Positions 1-8,873 of a stretch of DNA of 64,000 bases are shown here, in pieces. Below the pieces are notes generated by a model. That model did not search any database. It was not told the origin of the DNA and saw only the letters and a list, made by a program, of their open reading frames with translations. Both the position numbers and the translations under genes were made by a program. This DNA comes from Streptococcus mitis (GTDB lineage Bacteria > Bacillota > Bacilli > Lactobacillales > Streptococcaceae), in NCBI RefSeq assembly GCF_001281025.1, contig NZ_CP012646.1:1393001-1457000 (forward strand). Reading direction: 5' to 3'. Positions within the stretch are counted from its first letter, which is position 1. Each line of letters begins with the position of its first letter.

Positions 1-512
1 TCTTCTTTCTCAAACTCTAAATAGTAATCTTCATAAACTTCATCATCCAGTAGAGGACAATTAAATCCTGGATGGCCACCAATAAAGTAAGGCAGGACCT
101 TGCTAGTTTCTTTATTAAATATTTTGTATTGAGTCCGTACTGTCTTGCCAGTAAGAATATAAGTGATTTCTAGGCGGAAATGATAAGGGTAGTTCTGATA
201 GCTATTCTCATCGTCTTCAATTGCAAAAGTTACACTATTATCTGTCTGTTCAACTAATTCAAATTCTTTCTTACGGACCAGACCATGACGAGGAATGTTT
301 CCTTTACTTTCTTCTCCATTATCATCTATATAAAGTGCTGTATCCTCTCTCAATGAACCACAAATTGGAAAGAGAACAGGAGCTTGTCCACTCCAATAAG
401 TACCATCTCCTTGCCACAAATACTCAAGTCCCTCAGCATCTTTTATAGAAGAAAGAGTCCCACCAAAACTGTTAAATTGAACACTTAATTGTTCTGATTT
501 TAATTCAATCAC
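1..512 (-). CDS. lacX: LacX-like aldose 1-epimerase family protein, 5' part (runs off window)
   Basis: About 170 N-terminal residues are visible; the C-terminus lies beyond base 1. The protein starts at a GTG (510-512) nine bases after a GGAGG site. The early residues MIELKSEQLSVQFNSFGG, then GTYWSGQAPVLFPICG and later YFIGGHPGFNCPL, fit the galactose-mutarotase (beta-sandwich) fold, whose conserved His sits in the GGHPGF segment. The LacX branch is commonly linked to lactose/tagatose-6-phosphate and galactitol genes, and here it follows a galactitol-type PTS, so a role in interconverting sugar anomers is likely. The substrate cannot be read from sequence. It is separated from the PTS genes by a terminator, so it may be expressed by read-through or from its own weak promoter. 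Confidence 0.75.
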   Translation of the reverse strand, partial: MIELKSEQLSVQFNSFGGTLSSIKDAEGLEYLWQGDGTYWSGQAPVLFPICGSLREDTALYIDDNGEESKGNIPRHGLVRKKEFELVEQTDNSVTFAIEDDENSYQNYPYHFRLEITYILTGKTVRTQYKIFNKETSKVLPYFIGGHPGFNCPLLDDEVYEDYYLEFEKE

Positions 513-540
513 TGTTATTTACCTCCGAGATTTTATACTT

Positions 541-590
541 AAGAAAAAGCTAGGCTGTCACTCCCAATTAGGAAATTGACAACCTAGTTT
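541..590 (-). terminator. Rho-independent terminator of the gat operon
   Basis: On the minus strand an inverted repeat (arms 577-587 and 550-560, one internal mismatch) is followed by CTTTTTCTT. It sits downstream of gatC and the BOX element and just upstream of the lacX-like gene. Confidence 0.75.
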
Positions 591-600
591 CAACAATTTA

Positions 601-706
601 CACTCTGCGAAAATTCAATTCAAACTTCGTCAGCGTCGCCTTGCCGTACTTTAGTACAGCCTGCGGATAGCTTCCTAGTTTGCTCTTTGATTTTCATTGA
701 GCTTAC
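601..706. repeat. BOX element (boxA-boxC form, no boxB)
   Basis: Positions about 602-649 match boxA: they contain CGTCAGCGTCGCCTTGCCGTA, the site of the classical BOX-PCR primer. Positions about 658-705 match boxC (CTAGTTTGCTCTTTGATTTTCATTGAG, seen in parts). Only a few bases separate the two, so this is the short A-C form. BOX elements are intergenic repeats typical of S. pneumoniae and close relatives. This copy lies between the gatC stop and the operon terminator, so it would be transcribed as part of the gat mRNA 3' end. Confidence 0.85.
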
Positions 707-722
707 ATTTTATAGGAGCGCA

Positions 723-2198
723 TTATTTTGCTTTTGCTGCGTACTCTTCGTTACGTTTGATCATTTGTTTTCTGTACCAAGCAAAGATACCGATATAGAA
801 TACAAGGAAGACTACAGCACCAAGGATTGCTTTGATATCACCTGTTGTAGTGTTACCAATTGTCCAACCAAGAAGTTTTTCGATTGGTCCTTCAAGAGTT
901 GAGTGAGTGATCAATTGAGTTTCGCTCACACCTGCTGGGAAGGCACCTACACCTTTAGCAAGTTCTGTTGCAAATGGTGCAATAAGTGTACCTGAAAGAA
1001 GGAAGAGTGGCAACAAGAGTGTTCCGAAGATAATCATACGGAGCAATTTACCACGAGTTACAACCAAGAGAGCTGGAGTAACACCCATAGCGATGATACC
1101 TGCAAGTGGCAAGATACCATTTCCGACTTTTGAAAGAAGCACAGCTTCAATCAACATGATTGGTGCAAGTACGTTAGCACAAGCCCAGATTTCAGCACGA
1201 CCAGCGATGAATGGCCAGTCAAGACCGATGTTGAATTTACGTCCTTGAAGACGTTTAGTAGCAACGTTTGTAATACCTTGTGATAGTGGTTCTACGGCTG
1301 CGATGAACCATGAACCGATAAGTGAGAAGAGTTCCAAAGATACACCGGCAGTCAAACCAAGAGACAACCATCCTCTGATAACAAGACGCCATTTATCTGC
1401 ATCGGCAACACCTGCAATTGGATGTGGAGTTCCCATAATACCGATAACAATACCAAGAATGAAACCGATAAAGAATTTAGATCCCCAGAAACCGATTTTT
1501 TTGTTCAATTTAGCAGCATCAAAGTCATATTTATCAAGACCTGGGAAGAATTTTTCAAAAATCTTATCCAAAACCATGATAACTGGGTTCATCATGTAGT
1601 TCATGTGAGTTGATGTCATTGGTGATGAACTTGGTGCGTTAAGAAGGTCATCAAATGTAGGTTTCATCAAGTCAGAGTTGATAATTTTCAACACACCAAC
1701 AAGTACGATAGCTGCTGTAGCAATCAAGAGTGAAACCCCTTGGCTCACACCGTTGTTGTCTGCATACCATTTAATCAAAAGACCTGTGATAGACAAGTGC
1801 CAGATATCGAAGATATCGACGTCAAGTGTATCAGTTTTCTTCATAGCAAGCATTACTACGTTGACAATCAACATGATAAGCAAGAAGTATAGTGTCCAAG
1901 CAGATCCCCAAGTGATTGTTGCAAGTGGTGCCCAACCAACGTCAGTGATACTCAATTGAATACCAGTGTTTTCAACGAATTTTGCAAGTGATGCTGAGAA
2001 AGCACCATTTAGCATACCGATGATAGCTCCGATACCAGTAAGAGCGATGGCAAGTTTGATACCACCTTCAAGCGCTTTGGAGAATTTCACTCCAAAAAGT
2101 AAAGCCAATACTGTCAAAATGATTAACATGATGACAGGTCCACCCATATCTAAGATAGGTGTGAAAAATTCTTTGATTAGGCCAAAGATTGCATCCAT
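723..2198 (-). CDS. gatC: PTS galactitol-type transporter, EIIC membrane component
   Basis: 491 residues, very hydrophobic with about a dozen membrane segments, matching the EIIC-GAT (SgcC/GatC) family. It forms the membrane channel that takes up a sugar or polyol while EIIB phosphorylates it. Recognisable stretches are MGGPVIMLIILTVLALLFG near the N-terminus, GTPHPIAG and ITHSTLEGP. The start follows a good ribosome site (GGGAGGAAC). It is the last gene of gatA-gatB-gatC, 47 bases after gatB, and is regulated with them by the cre/promoter at 3103-3131. Galactitol is the family name; the true substrate in streptococci is uncertain. Confidence 0.88.
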   Translation of the reverse strand: MDAIFGLIKEFFTPILDMGGPVIMLIILTVLALLFGVKFSKALEGGIKLAIALTGIGAIIGMLNGAFSASLAKFVENTGIQLSITDVGWAPLATITWGSAWTLYFLLIMLIVNVVMLAMKKTDTLDVDIFDIWHLSITGLLIKWYADNNGVSQGVSLLIATAAIVLVGVLKIINSDLMKPTFDDLLNAPSSSPMTSTHMNYMMNPVIMVLDKIFEKFFPGLDKYDFDAAKLNKKIGFWGSKFFIGFILGIVIGIMGTPHPIAGVADADKWRLVIRGWLSLGLTAGVSLELFSLIGSWFIAAVEPLSQGITNVATKRLQGRKFNIGLDWPFIAGRAEIWACANVLAPIMLIEAVLLSKVGNGILPLAGIIAMGVTPALLVVTRGKLLRMIIFGTLLLPLFLLSGTLIAPFATELAKGVGAFPAGVSETQLITHSTLEGPIEKLLGWTIGNTTTGDIKAILGAVVFLVFYIGIFAWYRKQMIKRNEEYAAKAK

Positions 2199-2245
2199 AA
2201 CAGTTCCTCCCTTTTTTATGTTATATGAATGTTAACAAATTAAAA

Positions 2246-2551
2246 TTAGCTTAATCCGTGTTCTTTGATAGCTGCTTCAATATTATCAAATACTGGAGCG
2301 CTCATTGCTGGGATACGGAATAAGATTGGTCCAGCTTCGATAACTGGAATACCTGGATCAAAACCAAGGTCTGTAGCAGCAATGGGTGTGAAGATGTCAT
2401 AACCTTTGATAAGGTCTTCGTTAACGTCTTTGACCATTACCGCATCACAGTGAACATCGAAACCGCGGTTTGAAAGTTCTTCTTCAAGAGCACTTTTAAT
2501 TTGGTGGCTTGAGTTAACACCTGCACCGCAGGCAGCAAGAATTTTAATCAT
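2246..2551 (-). CDS. gatB: PTS galactitol-type EIIB component
   Basis: 101 residues from the ATG at 2551, which follows GGAGG; the frame stays open upstream but has no better start. This cytoplasmic phosphocarrier takes phosphate from EIIA and passes it to the sugar at EIIC. The phosphorylatable cysteine is Cys8 in the loop ILAACGAGVNSSHQI, typical of the EIIB-GAT/lactose-cellobiose-like fold. It lies between gatA and gatC in one operon. Confidence 0.9.
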   Translation of the reverse strand: MIKILAACGAGVNSSHQIKSALEEELSNRGFDVHCDAVMVKDVNEDLIKGYDIFTPIAATDLGFDPGIPVIEAGPILFRIPAMSAPVFDNIEAAIKEHGLS

Positions 2552-2589
2552 ATGGATTTCCTCCGATTTAATATTTTTAATAGACAAGA

Positions 2590-3066
2590 TTATGCAGTTT
2601 CTTCAGCGATATAAGCATAGAGGGCTTCAGGATCAGAAATTTTTGATAGGTCTTCAAGATGACCATTTCCAGTAAAGAAGTCCATCAACTGAGCAAGAAT
2701 GTTCGTTTGACTTGAACTTGAGTTATTAATGATAAAGAAGAGCAAGGATACCTCTACTTCCTTATCTGGTGCAATCATATTGTGGAAAGTCACCGGTTTC
2801 TCTAATCGAACAACCACAACTTTTTCAGCTAGATTATGAACAATATCTGTGTGAGGAATAGCCACATTCGGCAAATCCTTACCCAAAAATTCCATATCTA
2901 AGCCAGTTGGAAATGACTTTTCACGCGTAATCAAGGCTTCACGATAAGTTGGAGTTACGATTTCTCGTTCTTCCAATAAAGTTGCAACCTGATCAAAGAG
3001 ATGTTCTTGATTATCCGCTTCTAAGCAAAACACAAGGTTTTTGTCAAAGAAATGATCTAATCCCAT
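2590..3066 (-). CDS. gatA: PTS galactitol-type EIIA component
   Basis: 158 residues, counted from the MGLDHFFDK start, which has AAGGGA upstream. The family is the fructose/mannitol-type EIIA (PTS_EIIA_2). The active-site histidine is His72 in NVAIPHTD, which accepts phosphate from HPr. It is the first gene of the gatA-gatB-gatC operon and begins about 30 bases after the predicted transcription start, so the leader is short. Expression should be repressed by CcpA through the cre overlapping the promoter. Confidence 0.9.
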   Translation of the reverse strand: MGLDHFFDKNLVFCLEADNQEHLFDQVATLLEEREIVTPTYREALITREKSFPTGLDMEFLGKDLPNVAIPHTDIVHNLAEKVVVVRLEKPVTFHNMIAPDKEVEVSLLFFIINNSSSSQTNILAQLMDFFTGNGHLEDLSKISDPEALYAYIAEETA

Positions 3067-3102
3067 AAGGTTTTCCCTTCTTTCCATTAACTTTATGCTA
3101 TA

Positions 3103-3131
3103 AGTATAACACTATATGAAATCGTTGTCAA
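3103..3131 (-). promoter_or_regulatory. gat operon sigma-A promoter
   Basis: On the minus strand TTGACA (3126-3131), a 17-base spacer, then TATACT (3103-3108). This is among the best promoters in the window, and it places the mRNA start about 30 bases before gatA. Confidence 0.85.
3116..3131 (-). promoter_or_regulatory. cre site (CcpA operator) overlapping the gat promoter
   Basis: Read on the minus strand, TTGACAACGATTTCAT fits the cre consensus WTGNNARCGNWWWCAW at all 16 positions. It covers the -35 box and most of the spacer, so CcpA bound there should block RNA polymerase when glucose is present. Confidence 0.8.
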
Positions 3132-3246
3132 TATTTTTCTGTTGTTTTTTGTCTCTTTTTTTATATTTTTGTTGTTTTTATAGCTTGTTATATAAAAACA
3201 AACATATAAACAAACATTTCAAACATTTTTTCTGTTCTAGAAACTA

Positions 3247-3275
3247 AAAAAGCAGACCATCTAAGCCTGCTTTAC
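3247..3275 (-). terminator. Terminator downstream of lepA
   Basis: The minus strand reads AAAGCAG, an 11-base loop, CTGCTTT, then TTTTA: a simple hairpin with a T-run about 55 bases after the lepA stop. The AT-rich stretch 3132-3246 between it and the gat promoter shows nothing else I can support. Confidence 0.75.
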
Positions 3276-3327
3276 TATTTATTATTATATAAATTTCCTA
3301 TGAACAAGGAAAGGCATTTCTGATAAC

Positions 3328-5151
3328 TTATTCTTCATCCATACTCAAGACGCTGAGAAAGGCTTCTTGTGGAACTTCTACTGATCCGATAGCTTTCATG
3401 CGCTTCTTACCTGCTTTTTGTTTTTCAAGGAGTTTGCGTTTACGAGAAACGTCACCACCGTAACACTTAGCAAGTACATTCTTACGAAGGGCCTTGATAT
3501 CAGTACGAGCGACAATCTTGTGTCCAATAGCTGCTTGAATTGGAACCTCAAATTGTTGGCGAGGGATAATTTTCTTGAGCTTATCAACGATGAGTTTCCC
3601 ACGTTCGTAGGCAAAGTCCTTGTGAACAATAAAGCTGAGGGCATCCACCTTGTCTCCATTGAGAAGGATATCCATTTTCACTAGCTTAGATGGGCGGTAC
3701 TCTGACAATTCATAGTCAAAGCTTGCATAACCGCGAGTTGAAGACTTAAGCTTATCAAAGAAGTCAAAGACGATTTCAGCCAGTGGAATTTGATAGATAA
3801 CATTGACACGGTTATCATCAATATAGTCCATCGTCACAAAGTCACCACGCTTACGCTGAGCTAATTCCATGACTGCTCCGACAAACTCCTGTGGTACCAT
3901 GATTTGCGCCTTAACATATGGCTCCTCAATGGTCGCAATCTTAGTTGGATCTGGGAATTCAGACGGGTTGGACACATCCATAGACTCACCGTCAGTCAAA
4001 TTAACCTTATAGATAACAGACGGAGCTGTCATGATGAGATCGATGTTAAACTCACGTTCCAAACGTTCTTGGATAACATCCATATGGAGAAGTCCAAGGA
4101 AACCACAACGGAAACCAAATCCAAGTGCCTGAGATGTTTCTGGTTCAAACTGCAAACTGGCATCATTGAGTTGCAATTTTTCAAGGGCTTCACGTAGGTC
4201 ATTATACTTGTTTGACTCAATTGGGTAGAGACCTGCAAAAACCATAGGATTCATCTGTTTGTAACCATGTAATGGCTCTGCCGCAGGATTGGTTGCCAAG
4301 GTAACGGTATCACCCACACGCGTATCCTGAACCGTCTTAATAGAAGCTGCAATATAACCAACGTCACCAGTCGCAAGGAAATCACGACCAACTGCTTTTG
4401 GTGTGAAAATACCCACTTCCGTAACATCAAAGGTCTTGCCATTGCTCATAAGCTGAATCTTATCGCCAGGTTTGACCACCCCATCCATGACACGTACTTG
4501 AAGAATAACCCCACGGTAAGCATCGTAAACCGAGTCGAAAATCAAGGCCTTAAGTGGTGCCGTCACATCACCCGTTGGTGCCGGTACTTTTTCTACGATT
4601 TGCTCGAGGATTTCTTCGATACCGATACCAGCCTTGGCAGAAGCCAAAACTGCTTCACTGGCATCCAAACCAATCACATCTTCAATCTCTGTACGCACGC
4701 GCTCTGGATCTGCAGCTGGTAGGTCAATTTTATTAATGACTGGCATGATTTCCAAATCATTGTCCAAGGCTAGATAAACGTTGGCAAGGGTTTGAGCCTC
4801 AATACCTTGAGCGGCATCGACCACCAAAATAGCACCCTCACAAGCAGCTAGCGAACGTGAAACTTCATAAGTGAAGTCAACGTGCCCCGGCGTGTCAATC
4901 AAGTGAAAAATATAAGTTTCTCCATCTTTTGCAGTGTAATTCAGTTCGATGGCATTCAACTTAATGGTAATCCCACGTTCCCGTTCTAGATCCATGCTAT
5001 CCAAAAGCTGGGCCTGCATTTCACGGCTTGAAACGGTCTCTGTCTTTTCCAAAATGCGGTCTGCTAGAGTCGACTTTCCGTGGTCAATATGGGCGATAAT
5101 AGAGAAGTTACGGATCTTCTCCTGTCGTTTTTTCAATTCTTCTAAGTTCAT
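3328..5151 (-). CDS. lepA: Elongation factor 4 (LepA), ribosome back-translocating GTPase
   Basis: 607 residues from [19 protein letters not shown] precedes that ATG, whereas the longer upstream reading has no ribosome site. Domains in order: GTPase with AHIDHGKST (P-loop), DTPGH and NKIDLP, then EF-G-like domains II, III and V and the LepA-specific C-terminal domain ([19 protein letters not shown]). It acts on stalled or mis-translocated ribosomes. Length and motifs match the family exactly. It stands 78 bases downstream of a phosphatase gene and ends in a terminator. Confidence 0.95.
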   Translation of the reverse strand: MNLEELKKRQEKIRNFSIIAHIDHGKSTLADRILEKTETVSSREMQAQLLDSMDLERERGITIKLNAIELNYTAKDGETYIFHLIDTPGHVDFTYEVSRSLAACEGAILVVDAAQGIEAQTLANVYLALDNDLEIMPVINKIDLPAADPERVRTEIEDVIGLDASEAVLASAKAGIGIEEILEQIVEKVPAPTGDVTAPLKALIFDSVYDAYRGVILQVRVMDGVVKPGDKIQLMSNGKTFDVTEVGIFTPKAVGRDFLATGDVGYIAASIKTVQDTRVGDTVTLATNPAAEPLHGYKQMNPMVFAGLYPIESNKYNDLREALEKLQLNDASLQFEPETSQALGFGFRCGFLGLLHMDVIQERLEREFNIDLIMTAPSVIYKVNLTDGESMDVSNPSEFPDPTKIATIEEPYVKAQIMVPQEFVGAVMELAQRKRGDFVTMDYIDDNRVNVIYQIPLAEIVFDFFDKLKSSTRGYASFDYELSEYRPSKLVKMDILLNGDKVDALSFIVHKDFAYERGKLIVDKLKKIIPRQQFEVPIQAAIGHKIVARTDIKALRKNVLAKCYGGDVSRKRKLLEKQKAGKKRMKAIGSVEVPQEAFLSVLSMDEE

Positions 5152-5229
5152 GATTCTCTTCCTTTCAGGGTATCTATTTATTATAAATTGTTTTTGACAT
5201 TTTGACAAGACCATACCCTGTTAGGAGTA

Positions 5230-5958
5230 CTAATCTTCAGCGACAAAGCCGTCATTTTCGATAAAGTGTTGTTCTGTCATTCCTTGGTCTGTAAAGACAA
5301 TCCCGTGAAGGACACCACCATAGACAGCTCCTCCGTCCATCCCAATCTTGCCATCTTCTGTAGTCCAAAGCTCAGCAGTACCACGCTCTTGCTTCAGCAA
5401 ACTATAGACCGGTGTATGGCCAAAGACAATGATTTTTCCAGTATGATTTTCTGCTTCGTGGAATGGTTTTCTAAGCCAGACTTTTTTATAATCTGTGGTT
5501 TCATGCCAGTCATCCAAGGTCAAATCAATACCTGCGTGAACAAAGATATACTTGTCTGTCTCTACCACAAATGGCATTTGACGAATAAATTCGACCAAGT
5601 CTGCCGCTTCAGTAGCAACACGCTTGGCATCTTCTACCCCATCAACTGGCGCATCCAAGGGACGACCTAGGATAGAGTTAATGGTTGTATCACCACCATT
5701 GCGACGATAATGATCATAGCTTTCTTCTGGGTCATCAAGCCAAGTCAGAAACATATACTCGTGGTTTCCTGACAAACAGACAGCCCCTTGATTATCGACC
5801 AAGTCCTTAACCATCTCTAGGACACGGCGACTATCTTCACCACGGTCAATCAAGTCCCCTAGAAAGAGCAACTGGGTCTGACCATCCCATGTTTTGAGAA
5901 GGTCTTCCAGCATCCCAGCTTTTCCGTGAACATCTCCAATTACATAATAGTCCGTCAT
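5230..5958 (-). CDS. Calcineurin-like metallophosphatase (Ser/Thr phosphatase or Ap4A hydrolase type)
   Basis: 242 residues. The family's metal-binding motifs are all present: GDVHGK (residues 8-13), GDLIDRG and GNHEYM, then later HAGIDL and GHTPVY. The protein therefore has the two-metal PPP-type active site. Close families are PrpE-like diadenosine tetraphosphatases and bacterial PP1/2A-like phosphatases; which substrate it uses cannot be decided here. It begins one base after the recN stop, at the end of the xseA-recN operon, so it is probably co-transcribed with DNA-repair and arginine-regulator genes. Confidence 0.85.
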   Translation of the reverse strand: MTDYYVIGDVHGKAGMLEDLLKTWDGQTQLLFLGDLIDRGEDSRRVLEMVKDLVDNQGAVCLSGNHEYMFLTWLDDPEESYDHYRRNGGDTTINSILGRPLDAPVDGVEDAKRVATEAADLVEFIRQMPFVVETDKYIFVHAGIDLTLDDWHETTDYKKVWLRKPFHEAENHTGKIIVFGHTPVYSLLKQERGTAELWTTEDGKIGMDGGAVYGGVLHGIVFTDQGMTEQHFIENDGFVAED

Positions 5959-5959
5959 C

Positions 5960-7627
5960 TTATTTCTCCCTGTTTCTCAACAATTCTCTGGCTTGCGTCA
6001 GGGCTGCTTCTGTCACATCATCACCTGCCAACATCTTAGCAACTTCTTCCACTCGCTCTTCAACCGTCAAGAGACGAACAGTCGAAACTGTTGAATGGTC
6101 ATTGCTAATCTTCTCAATAAAGAATTGATAATCCGCAATCGCAATCACTTGTGGTAAATGGGAAATAGCCAGAACCTGACCATGTTGGCCAATCTTGTGA
6201 ATCTTCTGTGCAATAGCCTGAGCTACACGGCCTGAAACTCCTGTATCCACTTCATCAAAGACAATACTTGTCTTGCCCTCTTTGCGAGAAAAGGCAGATT
6301 TAATAGCTAGCATGAGACGAGATAATTCCCCTCCAGAAGCAACCTTGACCAAGGGTTTAAAATCTTCGCCAGGGTTGGTTGAAATGTAAAATTCGACCGT
6401 TTCATTTCCCTCACGACTGAATTTTCCCTTGCTAAAACGAACCTGAAACCGAGCTTTTTCCATATAGAGGTCTTGCAGTTCTTGTTTAATCTCAGATTCT
6501 AATTTCTGAGCCAAGTCATGACGAGCAGATGCAAGTTGACCTGCCAAATCAACAAGATTGACTTTCAATTTCTTGAGCTCTGCTTCCATGTCCTCAGACG
6601 AAAGGTTATTGCCTGTCAAGAGATTGTATTCTTCCGTAATTTTAGCAAAATAAAGCAAGACATCGTCTACAGTCCCACCATACTTACGTGTAATAGTGTG
6701 AAGGAGGTCCAAACGATTCTCAACCTGCATAAGACGATTGCCGTCAAAATCAAGGTCCTCTATAATAGCTTCCAAACGTTTGCTAATGTCTTCTAAGACA
6801 TAGTAGGTCTCAGACAGTGAGCTTGAAATTTCACGATATTCAGGGTCGTACTCTTCGACACTCTCCATGTCATTCATGGCCGAACGAACATTGGCCAGAC
6901 TTGAAAAATCTTCATTGTCCAACATGCTGTAGGCATTGGTCAGTGTATCCGCAATATTTTTATGGTTGAGCAGTTTATCACGCTCTTGATTGAGAGCCAA
7001 ATCTTCTCCAGCCTGCAAGTTTGCTGCCTCAATCTCTGCCATTTGAAATTCCAACATTTCAATACGTGCCTTGTGTTCCTGTTGGTTTTTCTTAACTTCC
7101 AGAACCTGCTTACGCATTTTTCGATAAGCATCAAAACTCGTTTGATAGGTTTCTTTCAAGTCCCAAAAAGCTGCATCGCCAAATTCATCCAACATCTGGA
7201 TATGAAGTTGAGGACGCATTAACTCCTCTTGATCATGCTGGCCATGTATATCTACCAGATGTTGTCCAATAGCACGCAAAACAGACAGATTGACCATCTG
7301 GCCATTAACACGACTAATACTCCGACCATTTTGCAAGATTTCTCGACGGATGATAATCTCATCCCCCAATTCCAAACCTTGCTCATCAAAAATTTCCTGT
7401 AAAAGACGACTATTCTCAACTGAGAAAAGCCCCTCAATCTCTGCCTTTGGTGCCCCATGACGAATAACATCTGTCGTCGCACGAGCTCCCAACATCATAT
7501 TCATGGCATCAATGATAATCGACTTCCCTGCACCCGTTTCACCAGTCAGGACAGTCATCCCCTTTTCAAAATTGAGGGAAATAGCCTCAATAATGGCAAA
7601 GTTTTTTATCGAAATTTCAAGTAACAT
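5960..7627 (-). CDS. recN: DNA repair protein RecN (SMC-like ATPase)
   Basis: 555 residues. Walker A is GETGAGKS near residue 30. A long coiled-coil middle (about 150-370) contains many Glu, Lys and Leu residues. The C-terminal half has the ABC-type signature VASGGELSRLMLA and Walker B SIVFDEVDTG. RecN acts early at double-strand breaks and in transformation, helping to hold or present DNA ends. It follows ahrC by six bases and precedes the phosphatase by one base. Linkage of ahrC and recN is conserved in many Firmicutes. Confidence 0.95.
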   Translation of the reverse strand: MLLEISIKNFAIIEAISLNFEKGMTVLTGETGAGKSIIIDAMNMMLGARATTDVIRHGAPKAEIEGLFSVENSRLLQEIFDEQGLELGDEIIIRREILQNGRSISRVNGQMVNLSVLRAIGQHLVDIHGQHDQEELMRPQLHIQMLDEFGDAAFWDLKETYQTSFDAYRKMRKQVLEVKKNQQEHKARIEMLEFQMAEIEAANLQAGEDLALNQERDKLLNHKNIADTLTNAYSMLDNEDFSSLANVRSAMNDMESVEEYDPEYREISSSLSETYYVLEDISKRLEAIIEDLDFDGNRLMQVENRLDLLHTITRKYGGTVDDVLLYFAKITEEYNLLTGNNLSSEDMEAELKKLKVNLVDLAGQLASARHDLAQKLESEIKQELQDLYMEKARFQVRFSKGKFSREGNETVEFYISTNPGEDFKPLVKVASGGELSRLMLAIKSAFSRKEGKTSIVFDEVDTGVSGRVAQAIAQKIHKIGQHGQVLAISHLPQVIAIADYQFFIEKISNDHSTVSTVRLLTVEERVEEVAKMLAGDDVTEAALTQARELLRNREK

Positions 7628-7633
7628 ATAGAC

Positions 7634-8065
7634 CTACCAATTTTTTACTTGTTCAAAGATTTCCTCAGCTAGACTTTCACTTCTGGCAATGACTAAAATC
7701 GAGCTATCATCAGCTAAACAGCTAAAAATCTTATCCGCAAAAGTCTCGGTTAACTGAGCTTTTACAAATGCTGTATTTCCTGGGATAACCTGGAGATTGA
7801 TCATCTTATCCATCAATTCAGCTGACTCAATATTGTCTTCAGCCAGTTGCAAACTTTTTACGATTGATTTTGGCAATTCATAGACATAGGTATTGTCTCT
7901 CAAAGGAATTTTGACAATCCCCAGTTCTTTGATATCTCGGGATACCGTTGCCTGAGTGGCAGTAATGCCTGCCTCTTTCAAATGTTCTACGATTTCTTCT
8001 TGTGTACCGATTTGATAATCTGTCACAAATCGTCTAATTTTTTCAAGTCTCTCTTTTTTATTCAT
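7634..8065 (-). CDS. ahrC: Arginine repressor family regulator ArgR/AhrC
   Basis: 143 residues. The N-terminal winged helix includes ATQATVSRDIKELGI (about residues 36-50), the family DNA-recognition helix. The C-terminal part (VIPGNTAFVKAQL, then SSILVIARSE) is the oligomerisation and arginine-binding domain. ArgR proteins form hexamers that bind ARG boxes and control arginine synthesis and breakdown. It overlaps the end of tlyA by eight bases, so translation is coupled. A second ArgR paralogue is at 33229-33699; members of such pairs can act together in streptococci. Confidence 0.92.
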   Translation of the reverse strand: MNKKERLEKIRRFVTDYQIGTQEEIVEHLKEAGITATQATVSRDIKELGIVKIPLRDNTYVYELPKSIVKSLQLAEDNIESAELMDKMINLQVIPGNTAFVKAQLTETFADKIFSCLADDSSILVIARSESLAEEIFEQVKNW

Positions 8066-8873
8066 TTTTAAATTGACTATGCGCCCTCTCTACTACTTCT
8101 TCAATTTCAGCAAGAACCTGATTGCTTGCTGACTCATCTTTTTTCAAATATGCTAAAAACTCAATATTTCCATGACCGCCTTGGATGGGAGAAAAGTCCA
8201 ATCCAAGGACTGAAAAGCCTTCCTCTACTGCCATGGTTGTGATAGATTCAAGGACATTCTGATGAACCTTGGCATCGCTAATAATTCCATTTTTTCCAAT
8301 CTGCTCACGTCCTGCCTCAAACTGAGGCTTAACCAAAGCCACAACCTGACCTTGATCTGCCAAGACACGGTGCAAGGCCGGAAGGATCAAACTGAGAGAA
8401 ATAAAACTCACATCAATACTGGCAAAGCTCGGTTCCTTTTCGAAATCAGTCTTTTCAGCATAGCGGAAATTGAACTGCTCCATGCTGACAACTCTTGGGT
8501 CTTGGCGTAGTTTCCAAGCCAATTGATTGGTACCAACATCAACTGCAAAGACTAACTCAGCACCATTTTGCAGCATGACATCGGTAAAGCCACCAGTAGA
8601 AGCCCCGATATCAATCGTGGTCGCCCCATCCACTGACAAATCAAAGACCTGCAAGGCCTTTTCCAGTTTCAAGCCACCACGGCTGACATACTTGAGTTTC
8701 TCCCCCTTGAGTTTTAGCTCGGTGTCGTCTGGGATTTTCTCTCCTGGCTTGTCAAACCGTTCTCCATTAAGGACTGCTACGACTAAGCCAGCCATTACAC
8801 CACGCTTGGCCTGCTCTCTCGTTTCAAACAAGCCCTGTTTATAAGCTAGTACATCCACTCTTTCCTTAGCCAT
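8058..8873 (-). CDS. tlyA: TlyA family rRNA 2'-O-methyltransferase (hemolysin A homologue)
   Basis: 271 residues. An S4 RNA-binding domain occupies the first 65 or so residues (RVDVLAYKQGLFETREQAKRG), followed by an FtsJ-like Rossmann methyltransferase with the SAM motif DIGASTGGFTD. VALVKPQFEAG is also typical of the family. TlyA enzymes methylate ribosomal RNA; the hemolysin name is historical and a toxin role is not implied. It overlaps ispA by eight bases upstream and ahrC by eight downstream. Confidence 0.92.
   Translation of the reverse strand: MAKERVDVLAYKQGLFETREQAKRGVMAGLVVAVLNGERFDKPGEKIPDDTELKLKGEKLKYVSRGGLKLEKALQVFDLSVDGATTIDIGASTGGFTDVMLQNGAELVFAVDVGTNQLAWKLRQDPRVVSMEQFNFRYAEKTDFEKEPSFASIDVSFISLSLILPALHRVLADQGQVVALVKPQFEAGREQIGKNGIISDAKVHQNVLESITTMAVEEGFSVLGLDFSPIQGGHGNIEFLAYLKKDESASNQVLAEIEEVVERAHSQFKNE

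Noticed and set aside
601..706. BOX region considered as a CRISPR repeat or insertion-sequence end
   Set aside because: Single copy with boxA and boxC parts and no spacer pattern, no transposase and no target duplication.
687..902. Plus-strand ORF across the start of the gatC region
   Set aside because: Antisense shadow of gatC with no ribosome site; codon use is that of the opposite strand.
3904..4197. Several 60-160 codon frames antisense to lepA, recN, smpB, coaE and others
   Set aside because: All lie fully inside well-supported genes on the other strand and lack ribosome sites or recognisable motifs.
7252..7482. Alternative minus-strand frames inside recN
   Set aside because: Overlapping out-of-frame readings without start signals.
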